Shown here in pieces: positions 49,904-58,232 of a DNA stretch of 64,000 nt. Both the position numbers and the translations under genes were made by a program. Under the pieces are notes generated by a model. It saw nothing but the letters and a program-made list of their open reading frames with translations. It was not told the origin of the DNA and ran no database searches. The stretch comes from DASQYE01 sp036389675. GTDB taxonomy: Bacteria > Acidobacteriota > Blastocatellia > Pyrinomonadales > Pyrinomonadaceae. Location of the stretch: positions 1 through 64,000 of the forward strand of contig DASVWI010000036.1 in assembly GCA_036389675.1 (NCBI GenBank). The letters run 5' to 3'. How positions within the stretch are numbered: the first letter of the stretch is position 1; each line of letters opens with the position of its first letter.

Positions 49904-51250
49904 TCAAAGCCTTGGCACTCCGCGGCGGGCCAGTACGGCGTCCTTCTCGGCTTTCGCGTGCTGGCGCTGCGCTTCCCTGACTTCCCCGAGCAGACTCCAT
50001 CCGACCGAGACGAACATGAAATAGAAGATCAGCAGTTGCGAGCGCTGGCGATAGGCCGTGCCGATGTTGCCCTGCACCAGCGCGTAGGCGAGCGTCAGCA
50101 TGACGGTGAAAATCAGAATCGGTAAGACCTGCCGCAGACGGTACTTGATGGCGAACCACAGGCCGAGCACGAGCAGCGGGAATGAGCCCCACCAGATGAC
50201 CATCTCGGGCAGCGTAATGCTCTGGCGCAGATTCAGTAGCTGCCACGGGAAGGGGGCGAAGAGCAGATAGGTCAGGCCGACGGGAAGCGCCGTGAGCGCG
50301 CCCGAAGTAGTCGTCACGTCAACGTCCTGAGCAAAGCCCGTGTTAGCCAGACGCGATTGCGTGGCGCGACTGTGCTGCACGGCTTCGAGGTTGGCGTAGT
50401 TCTCGATCTGCCTGCTCGCGGTCTGCGAGACGCCAAGGTAAGTGAGCGCGAGGCCGAGGCCGATCACGATGACGAACTGTCGCATCAGGCTCTGCGCCGA
50501 GATGGCGCGCTGACCGATCACGAACGTGCCGCCGATTGCCACTATCAGCATGTAGAAGATATAGAACCGCAGGCTCAGGATGCCGAACAGCGCGCCGAGG
50601 AGGATGAGAAAATATTTGAGATTCAGCTTCTCCCCCAGCTTCAACGTCGCCAGTATGGAGAGGGCCAGAAGAAAGATGATCGGCGAGTCTTTGAGCCCCT
50701 GCGACGACCACAGAATCAGCGAGGGATAAAGGCCGACCAGATAGGCCGAGGTGCGCGACACCTTGGTGTTGTGAAACAGGTGCTGCGCGCAGAGGTAGAT
50801 GATGGGCGCGGTGGCCGCGCCGAGGACGGCGTTAAAGAACTGCACGGCGAGCATGTTGCGCCCGACCAGCGTGTAGATAGCGCCGACGATGTAGATCATG
50901 CCCCAGCCGCCGCCGCCGCCCGCGGTGAACCACTCGTCGTCGAAGATAGTCCCGTATTGCCATGAGTAGGAGAGCAGGTATCCGTACTGGTCGTAGGTGA
51001 AGGCATCGCCGCCGAAGAACCCTTGCAGCTCGAAGCGATAGATCAGCCCACCGACCAGCACACGCATCAACAGGCCCATGAGAAAGATGTGCAGGAGAAA
51101 GCGCCTGTCCAGCTTGATGCCGTAGATGATCACTCCGGCCAGCGCCGTGAACACGATACAGAAGATCAACGCCGATTGACCTTCGTTGGGAATCATGACG
51201 GCGATCAGGACGCCGATGACCAGAGCCAGGAATGCTAAAATCGAATTCAT
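49904..51250 (-). CDS. GT-C-like polytopic glycosyltransferase, copy 2
   Basis: This 448-aa protein starts at ATG 51250, overlapping the GT4 stop (ATGA). It has about 11-12 membrane segments and an early periplasmic loop FFGGDAFTYDQYGYLLSYSW near residue 80, in which a catalytic-type Asp is followed by Tyr residues. YPSLILWSSQGLKDSPIIFL near 178 parallels the loop in the protein at 47413-48804. The C-terminal tail is cytoplasmic and charged (REAQRQHAKAEKDAVLARRG). It may use a polyprenyl-linked sugar donor, but a Wzy-like role is not excluded. It lies between a methyltransferase and GT4 genes. Confidence 0.65.
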   Translation of the reverse strand: MNSILAFLALVIGVLIAVMIPNEGQSALIFCIVFTALAGVIIYGIKLDRRFLLHIFLMGLLMRVLVGGLIYRFELQGFFGGDAFTYDQYGYLLSYSWQYGTIFDDEWFTAGGGGGWGMIYIVGAIYTLVGRNMLAVQFFNAVLGAATAPIIYLCAQHLFHNTKVSRTSAYLVGLYPSLILWSSQGLKDSPIIFLLALSILATLKLGEKLNLKYFLILLGALFGILSLRFYIFYMLIVAIGGTFVIGQRAISAQSLMRQFVIVIGLGLALTYLGVSQTASRQIENYANLEAVQHSRATQSRLANTGFAQDVDVTTTSGALTALPVGLTYLLFAPFPWQLLNLRQSITLPEMVIWWGSFPLLVLGLWFAIKYRLRQVLPILIFTVMLTLAYALVQGNIGTAYRQRSQLLIFYFMFVSVGWSLLGEVREAQRQHAKAEKDAVLARRGVPRL

Positions 51251-52350
51251 AAATCTTCCGCTCTCGATGAAACTGCCTCGCGCAGCACCCGCGCGAGTTT
51301 ATCGGATTGTATCGGCACGGTGTAGTGCTGCAAAGTGTAGCGGCGTCCGGCCTCCCCCATACGCTCGCGCAGCGGCGCGTCCGTGAGCAAGCGTTCGAGC
51401 GCCGCGTGCCACTCGTCGGGCGTCGTCGCCGTGAGGTGCGTCGCACCGGCTTCGCCTATCTCGGCGCAGCTTCCCACGGGCGTCACGACGTAGGGAATCC
51501 CGACGGCCATGTATTGTATCGCCTTGAAGCCGGATTTGCCCGCCGCCCATTCGCTTTCGATGACGGGATAGAGCCCGACATCGAAGGATTGAAAATCCTC
51601 TATCTCGCGCGCGAGATTCCACTTGAGATTCTCGACCTCGACGCCCGGCAGATTCACTTCGTCGCGGCCCGACCCGACCACCTTCAAGCGAAAGCGGTGG
51701 TCGCGCGCGAGCCTTTGCAACACCGGAAATATAGACTCAAGATACGGATAAGTCGAATGCGTGCCGATCCAGCCGAGCACGGGCGCGTCTCGGTGCTCGC
51801 GTTGGCGGCTGGCCGGGCGGAATCTCTCCGTATCAACGACGGTCGGGATGACGGCGGTGCGCCGTCCCTTGCTCTCGACGTAATTGGCGATGGTGCGATT
51901 CCCGCAGGTCACAACCTTCGCCCAGCGAATGAGGTCGTCCGTCTTGCTGAACCACTTCAGGGCGCTCGCCAGCCGCCCGTACACGGGGCTCACGTAAGGC
52001 AGGTAGGTGGCGTCGTCCAAATCCAGCACCATCGGGCAACTCCCCAGCCTCATCGCCAGCCACTCGATGAGCGGCGGCCCGAAGAGCATCGCTTCCCGCT
52101 GTACCAGCAGCACATCGGCGTTGCGCGCGCGCCAGACATCGGTGAAGCGCCGGCCCATCGCGCCGACCAGATTGATCGCCGTCAGCGGCAGCGCCTCGCG
52201 CCTGTAGAGCGAGGCGAACATGCGCGAATCGATGAACGGATGCACTTCGAGCGTAATACCGCGCTCGGCCAGAGGGGAGACGAACTGGGCGAGGCGATAA
52301 CGAGTCGCAGCGGCTTCAATCGGATATGAGGCTAAAGCTAGAACCTTCAA
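51247..52350 (-). CDS. GT4-like glycosyltransferase
   Basis: This 367-aa enzyme starts at a TTG codon (52350), giving MKVLALASYPIEAAATRYRL; no ATG gives a full domain. The TRYR and DLDDATYL motifs resemble those of the enzyme at 39790-40797 (SRFR, DVDDAIWL), so they are likely paralogues. The donor domain has VLGWIGTHSTYPYLESIF, FDVGLYPVIESEWAAGKSG and MAVGIPYVVTPVG. The start codon abuts a repeat whose left arm occupies the leader, which may explain the lack of a ribosome site. Its stop overlaps the GT-C-like gene start. Confidence 0.83.
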   Translation of the reverse strand: MKVLALASYPIEAAATRYRLAQFVSPLAERGITLEVHPFIDSRMFASLYRREALPLTAINLVGAMGRRFTDVWRARNADVLLVQREAMLFGPPLIEWLAMRLGSCPMVLDLDDATYLPYVSPVYGRLASALKWFSKTDDLIRWAKVVTCGNRTIANYVESKGRRTAVIPTVVDTERFRPASRQREHRDAPVLGWIGTHSTYPYLESIFPVLQRLARDHRFRLKVVGSGRDEVNLPGVEVENLKWNLAREIEDFQSFDVGLYPVIESEWAAGKSGFKAIQYMAVGIPYVVTPVGSCAEIGEAGATHLTATTPDEWHAALERLLTDAPLRERMGEAGRRYTLQHYTVPIQSDKLARVLREAVSSRAEDL

Positions 52351-52480
52351 AACAGGAAAGAGACCGACCGGGATGGACAGAGAACGTCAGGATGAGAAGA
52401 GGGCTTGAATTTTGGATTGAACATCTCAACTCAGCTTTCTAAGCACAGCCTTTTATCCTGCCTGCCCCTGTTTGAATCTG
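52350..52480. repeat. Repeat cluster, CCTGTCCATCCCTGTT family plus AT-rich unit
   Basis: The 137-nt gap between two GT4 genes contains a left arm (AAAACAGGAAAG, then GGGATGGACAGAGAACGTCAGG, 52350-52392 region), a short AATTTTGGATT (52408-52418) of the AT-rich family, and a right arm TTTTATCCTGCCTGCCCCTG then TTTGAATC (52451-52478). It is a degenerate member of the family at 12179 and 46072, with two families side by side. Confidence 0.5.
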
Positions 52481-52487
52481 CCTAGCA

Positions 52488-53723
52488 TCAACGCGCATCT
52501 TGCGAAGCGTAAATGTCTCTATAAATATCATCGGCAATCGAAAAGTTTCGATACTCCATGGCGACGCGTCTGACTTTATCATATAACTCCGCGCATGAAT
52601 AACCGTTGAGCAGAGCGTCAATCTCCCTCACGCTCCTGAGATAACCGGCGGGATTAAGCTCCGTCAGGACAGAGCCGACGCGGCGCTCCGCGATGATCTC
52701 GGAATCATCGGAGATGCCCGGCGGAATCACGACGGGCAGGCCCATGGCCCAGTACTCCCCGTCTTTGATCGAAGTGCAGAACCTTTTCGTCGGCACGGGC
52801 TTGACCGGGTTGATGGCGAAATCGCCGAGGCCCATGTGCCGGGGCACGTCGCTGTGCGCGACAAACACGCTCGTCACAATCGAAGAGTCCAGACCGCTCG
52901 TGGCGGCCAGTTGCGCGACGCGCTCAGGCGAGGCGTCCGTGAGCATGAGCACGCGAAACCGCTCTCCCCAGTACTGGTTGGCGACGGCGAAAAAGTCGAA
53001 AATCTCTTTGTCCAGATAGATGCCGCCGAGCTTTCCCGCATAGACGCAGACCAGCTTGCCGGCTAAGCCATACTGCTCAAGGAGCGCCGGGTCTTTTCTG
53101 TCTTCGGCGGAGAACAGGCCCAGATCAACGCACGCGGGCTTAACGTAAAACCGCTTGAGGGCCGCGCCGTATGTCTTTGCTGCGTAAGCTTTCATGCCAC
53201 GGGTCGTGGCGATGATGAAGGCGGCGCGTCTCGACTGTAATTTTTCAAAGAAGAACAGAATTCTAAAGGCGAGCCCGCCCCTGGCCCACGCTCCGTTTTC
53301 CACCATCGCCTCGGCGTGCGGCTCGTAGCTGTCCACTATCAGCGGCAGCCCCGTGAGCCTCGACAGGATGTACCCGATGGCCCCGCCGGGCGTACACCAC
53401 GCATGTATATGCGTGATGCGCTCGCGGCGGCAAAGCCGGAAGAGTCGCCACAGAAAGAGCAGCCACTTCACCATCGCCGTGAAGCCGAACTTTGAATAAC
53501 CGAACGGCAGGAGGTGCGTGCCCTCTTTTTCAAGAGCGCTTTTGGTTGCGCTCATCTCTTCATCGGTCATACGCAGGTGAGACTGTTCGAGCGTCGTCAG
53601 AAATATACGGCTGCCCTCCGGAAGGTATTTGCGGATGATCTTCAGGTAGGGCACAGTGTAAGTCTGGATGAGCGCATCCCTGTAGCTCCAATAGGTGATG
53701 ACCAGAATGTTTTTGGGTCTCAT
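52488..53723 (-). CDS. GT-B glycosyltransferase (GT4-like)
   Basis: This 411-aa protein starts at ATG 53723. The N-terminal domain has ILVITYWSYRDALIQTYTV and ITHIHAWCTPGGAIGYILSR. The donor domain is less canonical: LVCVYAGKLGGIYLDKEIF, FRVLMLTDASPERVAQLAA and DFAINPVKPVPTKRFCTSIK. A Cys and aromatic-rich segment (AWARGGLAFRILFFFEKLQS) lies near 145-165. It resembles GT4-like enzymes of capsule loci with divergent EX7E signatures. It is in the middle of a minus-strand operon between a GT4 and a GT2 gene. The specificity is unknown. Confidence 0.8.
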   Translation of the reverse strand: MRPKNILVITYWSYRDALIQTYTVPYLKIIRKYLPEGSRIFLTTLEQSHLRMTDEEMSATKSALEKEGTHLLPFGYSKFGFTAMVKWLLFLWRLFRLCRRERITHIHAWCTPGGAIGYILSRLTGLPLIVDSYEPHAEAMVENGAWARGGLAFRILFFFEKLQSRRAAFIIATTRGMKAYAAKTYGAALKRFYVKPACVDLGLFSAEDRKDPALLEQYGLAGKLVCVYAGKLGGIYLDKEIFDFFAVANQYWGERFRVLMLTDASPERVAQLAATSGLDSSIVTSVFVAHSDVPRHMGLGDFAINPVKPVPTKRFCTSIKDGEYWAMGLPVVIPPGISDDSEIIAERRVGSVLTELNPAGYLRSVREIDALLNGYSCAELYDKVRRVAMEYRNFSIADDIYRDIYASQDAR

Positions 53724-53775
53724 GGCTCGTGCGGCGCGCGCGCGCGTGCGTCTACTGCCGCGCTCAGCTCTTCCT

Positions 53776-54675
53776 TTACCTGCCGGATGCCTTGTGCAGA
53801 AGCTTCTGCCCGACGATCAGCTTCGCGAGCAGGCTGGCGACGCGAGCGCTGAAGCCCGCCCCTTTGACGGCGTGGTAGAGGTGACGCAGGCCCTGCCTTC
53901 GGTCGCCGTCAAGATAAGAATGGATGGCGCAGAAGTAGTGCGAATAGCCATCCAGAGCTTTCGCTTGAGCCGGGCTCAAGGGGACGTTCTCGACTATCCA
54001 GTCACGCGCGAGGCGATTCTTCCTGATGATCTCACGGTTATCGCCGCGCATTGAGCGCTGCGCGTGGTCGATCAAAGTGATGGTCACTTTGTCGCTCAGG
54101 TACAAACGGTCGGAGGCGAGATTCTGCACCATGAACATCCAATCCTCAAAGACGGCATACCTGCGGTCTTCGACGAAGGGGTTGAGCCCGCGGTTCTCTC
54201 GCCTCACACAGATGTTGCAGGCCAGCGGATTCCCGCGCAGGAAAAGCTCAAGGTCGTAGAAGCCCTCCTTCAACTCATCGAGCGATGACGGATGATTCGT
54301 GCCGTCTCTTCGTATCTCGTACTTCGTCGCGAGGAAATTCACCTCGGGTCTTTCTCGCGCGATGGCCGCCAGCGTGCTCAGGTGATCCGTGTGCATCAGG
54401 TCGTCTGAATCGAAGAAGACGACGTATTGCCTGCGCGCTTCGCGCAGCCCGCGATTTCGCGCCGCGCCCCTCTCCGCGTTGACCTGCCTGATATACCTGA
54501 CTCTCTCGTCGCCCGCGTAATGACGCTGCACGACCTGACCGGTATTGTCCGTACTGCCGTCGTCTACTACTACGATCTCAAAATCCGGCCAGTCCTGAGC
54601 CAGCACGGAATCGAGCGTGCCGGTGATGAGCGCGGCGCGGTTGTAGGTCGGGATGACGACGCTGAAAGAGGGCAT
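53776..54675 (-). CDS. GT2 glycosyltransferase
   Basis: This 299-aa GT-A enzyme starts at ATG 54675, 5 nt after the end of the next GT2 gene. The opening FSVVIPTYNRAALITGTLDS and the VVVDDGSTDNTGQVV segment bind the nucleotide; FFDSDDLMHTDHL near residue 91 is the DXD metal site. The C-terminal half (from about 150) has AVFEDWMFMVQNL, an acidic ED-type acceptor-side motif. It is a soluble inverting enzyme of the SpsA/WcaA class. It forms a tandem pair with the gene at 54681-55667, with which it shares the fold but not close sequence. Confidence 0.9.
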   Translation of the reverse strand: MPSFSVVIPTYNRAALITGTLDSVLAQDWPDFEIVVVDDGSTDNTGQVVQRHYAGDERVRYIRQVNAERGAARNRGLREARRQYVVFFDSDDLMHTDHLSTLAAIARERPEVNFLATKYEIRRDGTNHPSSLDELKEGFYDLELFLRGNPLACNICVRRENRGLNPFVEDRRYAVFEDWMFMVQNLASDRLYLSDKVTITLIDHAQRSMRGDNREIIRKNRLARDWIVENVPLSPAQAKALDGYSHYFCAIHSYLDGDRRQGLRHLYHAVKGAGFSARVASLLAKLIVGQKLLHKASGR

Positions 54676-54680
54676 GGCGG

Positions 54681-55667
54681 CTAGCGTGTAAAGTTTCTTA
54701 GCAGGCGTATGAGCTTTGCGCCGGGGGTTTTCGAGCGCCAGTATATCTTGTCGAGGCGGCGCTCGCGGTAAAAGCCCGGGTCAGAGTGTTTGATAAAACG
54801 GGCCAGCTCGTGAGCTTTTCTGAGATCAAGGTTCTCGTAAAAGTAGAAGAGCTGAAACTCCAGAAAATATAGAAACGCTTTACGCACGTCTTCCTGACGG
54901 AAGCTTCGGTTGACGTTGTAGGCGTCCTCGCCCGCCACGTAGAGCCCGAGGTCAATCAGGCTTTTAATCAAATCCCCGGTGAAATCGAACGACCTGAGAA
55001 CGCGGCTGAAAGTTTTGGCCCAATCGCGTGTGAACTCTATGTTCTGCGCGACCGACTTGCTCTCAGGATGAAGACGATACCTGGAGAGCGTGTCCTCCAC
55101 TTTCATGATCGGGTAATTGAGCGCGATTCTCGCCAGCAGATCATAATCCATGCCGTAGTGCAGCGATTCGTCCAGATAGCCCTGTTCCAGCAAGACGCTA
55201 CGGCGGAAGAAAGACGAAGGCTGCGGGAAAGGCATCCCGGCCAGATAACGAAATTCCAGCTCGTGCTCGTCAGCGCCCTTGACCTGTTCCTTAAAGCCCT
55301 CGCCGAACAGCACCGTGCGCCCGTGAATGAGCGCCGCGTCCGTGGCTTCAAAATGTTCCGCGACCCTCTTTAAAGCGCCGGGCGTCAGGAGGTCGTCGCT
55401 GCCGAGCCACGTCACTATCTCTCCGGTCGCGCGGCGCAGTCCCTTATTGATGGCGTGCGACTGGCCTCTGTCGGGGACGCTCTCCCAGTAAGACAACCGC
55501 TCCTCGTATCGCCTGATGACTTCGAGCGTGGCGTCCCGGCTCGCGCCATCGATGACTATGTATTCAAGCTCCGCGTAGTCCTGCGAGAGGACGGAGTTCA
55601 ACGTCTCTTCCAGGTATTGTCCCTGATTGTAAGAGGGCGTCACGACGCTGATGCGGGGAAGGCTCAT
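54681..55667 (-). CDS. GT2 glycosyltransferase
   Basis: This 328-aa GT-A enzyme starts at ATG 55667, overlapping the stop of the fucosyltransferase gene (ATGA). ISVVTPSYNQGQYLEETLN and EYIVIDGASRDATLEVI begin the nucleotide site, GQSHAINKGLRRATGEIV follows, and TWLGSDDLLTPGALKR near residue 90 is the DXD site. The C-terminal third is hydrophilic and acidic. This WcaA/WbbD-like layout is typical of lipopolysaccharide and capsule GT2 enzymes. It probably adds a beta-linked sugar. Donor and acceptor are not readable. Confidence 0.9.
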   Translation of the reverse strand: MSLPRISVVTPSYNQGQYLEETLNSVLSQDYAELEYIVIDGASRDATLEVIRRYEERLSYWESVPDRGQSHAINKGLRRATGEIVTWLGSDDLLTPGALKRVAEHFEATDAALIHGRTVLFGEGFKEQVKGADEHELEFRYLAGMPFPQPSSFFRRSVLLEQGYLDESLHYGMDYDLLARIALNYPIMKVEDTLSRYRLHPESKSVAQNIEFTRDWAKTFSRVLRSFDFTGDLIKSLIDLGLYVAGEDAYNVNRSFRQEDVRKAFLYFLEFQLFYFYENLDLRKAHELARFIKHSDPGFYRERRLDKIYWRSKTPGAKLIRLLRNFTR

Positions 55668-56545
55668 GTGGCAGCCGATAGAAAGGATTGGGTCTCGTCA
55701 AAGCGCGGCTCTGCGTCCACGTCTTCGATCATGTAGAGAGGAACGCGGCCATAAAACGAGGCCCACATCGTATAGGTGCTCGGCGGGCCGAGCAGGAGGT
55801 CGCAACGCGCGAATGAATACATATCCTCGATCAGATGATCATTGCCGAAGGTGAAATTGAACCCGGCGAAGTCCGCTTCGCGCTGCCTGACGTTGGAACA
55901 GATCAGGAATCCGACCCTTTTATCCGGATAGAGCCGGACGACCCTCTTCATCACGTCGACGTACTCCTCGATCTCATAGAAATATTTTCCGTCGAGGAAT
56001 CGCTTGTAATCCCCATGACGAATGTGAACTCCGACCAGCAGGTCGCAGCCCGCGCGTGCCCTCTCGATCAACGCGTCAACATTATGCTGGAAGAGTTCGA
56101 GCGGCTCAAAGTGTGCGCGGATTGCTTCGGCGTGACGCGTGAAATTTGTACGGTCACGGAATTGCCAGCCCTGCACAAAAAGGATGCCCGGACGCCGCGC
56201 CTCTTCCAGAAACGCGGGCTCGTCGAGCCGCACCTCCTCGTCCTCCCAATCTATCGCCATGGCCCGCAGCGGCCCCCTCCTGATGCCGCTCCTGACCAGT
56301 ACGCGCGCCGCGTAATAGCTGAACGAGAAGAAGAGCCTTCTCGTCCAACCGTTTCCGCGAAAGAGGGAGGCGCGCGACGGGTAGCGACAGAAGAAGTCGC
56401 GCCTCGTGGTCTCGAAATACTGCGCGTACTCATCGAAAGCGGGATTGACAACCTTAAGCTTATGCTCGATAGCGCAGGCGAGAAAGTTACTGAAAAGGAA
56501 GAGACTGTTTCCCAATTGGCCGGGCTTACCCACTATCGTAATCAT
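55664..56545 (-). CDS. GT11 alpha-1,2-fucosyltransferase-like enzyme
   Basis: This 293-aa protein starts at ATG 56545, immediately after the TGA of the FkbM gene. GT11 features are clear: the N-terminal IVGKPGQLGNSLFLFSNFLA, the donor-site motif VGVHIRHGDYKRFLDGKYFY near residue 170 (the HxRxGDY signature), and the C-terminal FARCDLLLGPPSTYTMWASF. GT11 enzymes transfer L-fucose from GDP-fucose to galactose or similar in alpha-1,2 linkage. GDP-fucose genes lie nearby (58218-59180 and 59412-60455), which supports the call. It is slightly shorter than some members. It likely decorates or extends the repeat unit. Confidence 0.85.
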   Translation of the reverse strand: MITIVGKPGQLGNSLFLFSNFLACAIEHKLKVVNPAFDEYAQYFETTRRDFFCRYPSRASLFRGNGWTRRLFFSFSYYAARVLVRSGIRRGPLRAMAIDWEDEEVRLDEPAFLEEARRPGILFVQGWQFRDRTNFTRHAEAIRAHFEPLELFQHNVDALIERARAGCDLLVGVHIRHGDYKRFLDGKYFYEIEEYVDVMKRVVRLYPDKRVGFLICSNVRQREADFAGFNFTFGNDHLIEDMYSFARCDLLLGPPSTYTMWASFYGRVPLYMIEDVDAEPRFDETQSFLSAAT

Positions 56546-57343
56546 TCAAATCCTACCGCTCTGAGCGCCGCTCCGATGAATAGCATAGAGGTCGCCGAAA
56601 TTTCCCTGCCGCGCAAGCTCGGGCAGAACCTTGGCAGACATTTCCGCGCCCGTGACGTGGCTTTCCAAAACGAATTCGAGATGCTCGCCCAGGCAGTAGT
56701 TATAAAGATAGCCGTCCGAGATAGCGTCAAGGCGGGCGACGCATCTCTCGGCTTCATCCATCAACTCCGGCGTGAACTCGAAAGAGATATAGGGCACGGC
56801 GCTGTTGAGACCCGAGAGCACCTCCGCCTCGTAGCCCTCGACATCTATCTTGATGAATTTCGGCAATCCGTACCGGGCGATCAACTGATCGAGCGTTTTC
56901 ACCGCGACCGTCACCTCGCGCTCCCAGCGGCTCTCCTTGAAACGGGCCTTGCCGACCGCTTCGATAAATCTCGCAGACATGGAAGAGATGGTGTGCGAAT
57001 CGCTCTCGCGCAAGACGGCCTCGCCTTCTCGCTCGCCCAGAGCGAGCTGTTCGATGATGACATTCCTGCTGAACTTAAAACGCGACCGGAGGTGTCGCAC
57101 ACACTCGGACTGCGGCTCGACGGCGACGACCCGCCGGCACAACTGCGAAAAGATTTGAGCGCGCTGCCCGACATTCGCGCCGACATCGAAAACCGTGTCG
57201 TCAGCCCCGATCAGGGTCGCGTAAAATGCTTTCTGTGAAGCCTCCCTCAGCCCACCCCATTCCCTGTGGCGAAAGCGATAGTCGTTGATCTTGTAATAAA
57301 GCCCGGCTTTGAGCAGAGCCTCTTTCAAACTCTCTTTGAGCAT
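56546..57343 (-). CDS. FkbM-family methyltransferase
   Basis: This 265-aa protein starts at ATG 57343. Motif I is TVFDVGANVGQRAQIFSQL near residue 49, the acidic motif is VVAVEPQSECVRHLRSR, and the family signature FIKIDVEGYEAEVLSGL lies near 164. FkbM proteins O-methylate hydroxyls of polyketides and sugars. It is 19 nt from the second FkbM gene and directly abuts the fucosyltransferase gene, so methylation of the fucose or neighbouring sugar is plausible (inference). It and the upstream FkbM gene are divergent in sequence and probably act on different positions. Confidence 0.88.
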   Translation of the reverse strand: MLKESLKEALLKAGLYYKINDYRFRHREWGGLREASQKAFYATLIGADDTVFDVGANVGQRAQIFSQLCRRVVAVEPQSECVRHLRSRFKFSRNVIIEQLALGEREGEAVLRESDSHTISSMSARFIEAVGKARFKESRWEREVTVAVKTLDQLIARYGLPKFIKIDVEGYEAEVLSGLNSAVPYISFEFTPELMDEAERCVARLDAISDGYLYNYCLGEHLEFVLESHVTGAEMSAKVLPELARQGNFGDLYAIHRSGAQSGRI

Positions 57344-57362
57344 ACGTTGCTTGCGCTATGAC

Positions 57363-58127
57363 CTACTCGTGCTCGTAGAGCGCGTCGAATTCCTGTAGTC
57401 CACGGTCGGCGCGATACGTGACCACTATATCGACCAGCCTGAAGGAGTGTGCCCTCAGGAACGCGTCCACCTCGTAGTACTGGCAGGCGTTTCTGTACAT
57501 CTCGTGATTATTCATCTCGGTGAGGACGAAGCGGGTTCGCTTCAATGTCTCGACGCCCCCCTGCAAGACATCCAGCTCCGTCCCCTGCGTATCCAGCTTG
57601 ATCAGGAGGACGCTCTCCTGATCTTTAAACTCGTCATCGAGCGTGGAGACGCTGACCTCTTCCGCCGTTTCCTCCCTGAGCCAGCCCTGAAAGACAGAGG
57701 GCTGTTTTCCAATCTCCGTGAGGTTCAATTCGTTGATGGAAGACGAGACGTTATTGGAGGTGACGTGCAGGCGGGCCTGCCCGCGCGTGTTTCCCAGTGC
57801 CATGTGCCGAACGTGAATCCTCTGCTCTCTCGCTTCGACCTCTTTCAGCTGCGGGATCATACGGCTGTTCGGCTCGATGCAATAGACTTCCGAGTTCTGG
57901 AAATGGCGGGCGAAGTAAACGGATGTCCCGCCGTCGAAGCCGCCGACATCGATGATGATCGAGCGCTCCGTATGGAGTCCCCTCTGTTTGATGTGCCTGA
58001 TCGCCCTGTAGAGATGCTCCGTATTGCCTGTGAAGAATCTGTCCTTGACGTAATGATAGAGCCTCGTATCGGGCTTGAACGGTAACAGGTACAGACCGAT
58101 AACCCTGCTCAGGATGTTCTTATACAT
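57363..58127 (-). CDS. FkbM-family methyltransferase
   Basis: This 254-aa protein starts at ATG 58127. Motif I is SIIIDVGGFDGGTSVYFARH near residue 57, the acidic site is VYCIEPNSRMIPQL, and LLIKLDTQGTELDVLQGG near 173 replaces the usual IDVEG motif. The N-terminal region (NILSRVIGLYLLPFKPDTRL) is hydrophobic but not clearly transmembrane. It begins a short operon with the next FkbM and GT11 genes. Its start lies beside an AT-rich repeat (58136-58232) that separates it from the GDP-fucose synthase gene. A sugar hydroxyl is the likely acceptor. Confidence 0.86.
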   Translation of the reverse strand: MYKNILSRVIGLYLLPFKPDTRLYHYVKDRFFTGNTEHLYRAIRHIKQRGLHTERSIIIDVGGFDGGTSVYFARHFQNSEVYCIEPNSRMIPQLKEVEAREQRIHVRHMALGNTRGQARLHVTSNNVSSSINELNLTEIGKQPSVFQGWLREETAEEVSVSTLDDEFKDQESVLLIKLDTQGTELDVLQGGVETLKRTRFVLTEMNNHEMYRNACQYYEVDAFLRAHSFRLVDIVVTYRADRGLQEFDALYEHE

Positions 58128-58135
58128 ATTAAAGC

Positions 58136-58232
58136 ATTTTAGATTTTGGATTAACGCTTCGTCCGTCCTGAAGGTTGGAACAGAGCTTTAAAGTTCCATG
58201 GCCCGCCCATCCGGAATCTAAAATCCAAAATT
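58136..58232. repeat. Inverted pair of ATTTTGG/ATTTTAG repeat units
   Basis: ATTTTAGATTTTGGATT (58136-58152) and, in the opposite orientation, AATCTAAAATCCAAAATT (58215-58232) flank about 62 unique nucleotides. The right copy encodes the last residues NNFGF and the TAG stop of the GDP-fucose synthase gene on the minus strand. The same units form the repeat at 1106-1129. Confidence 0.65.
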
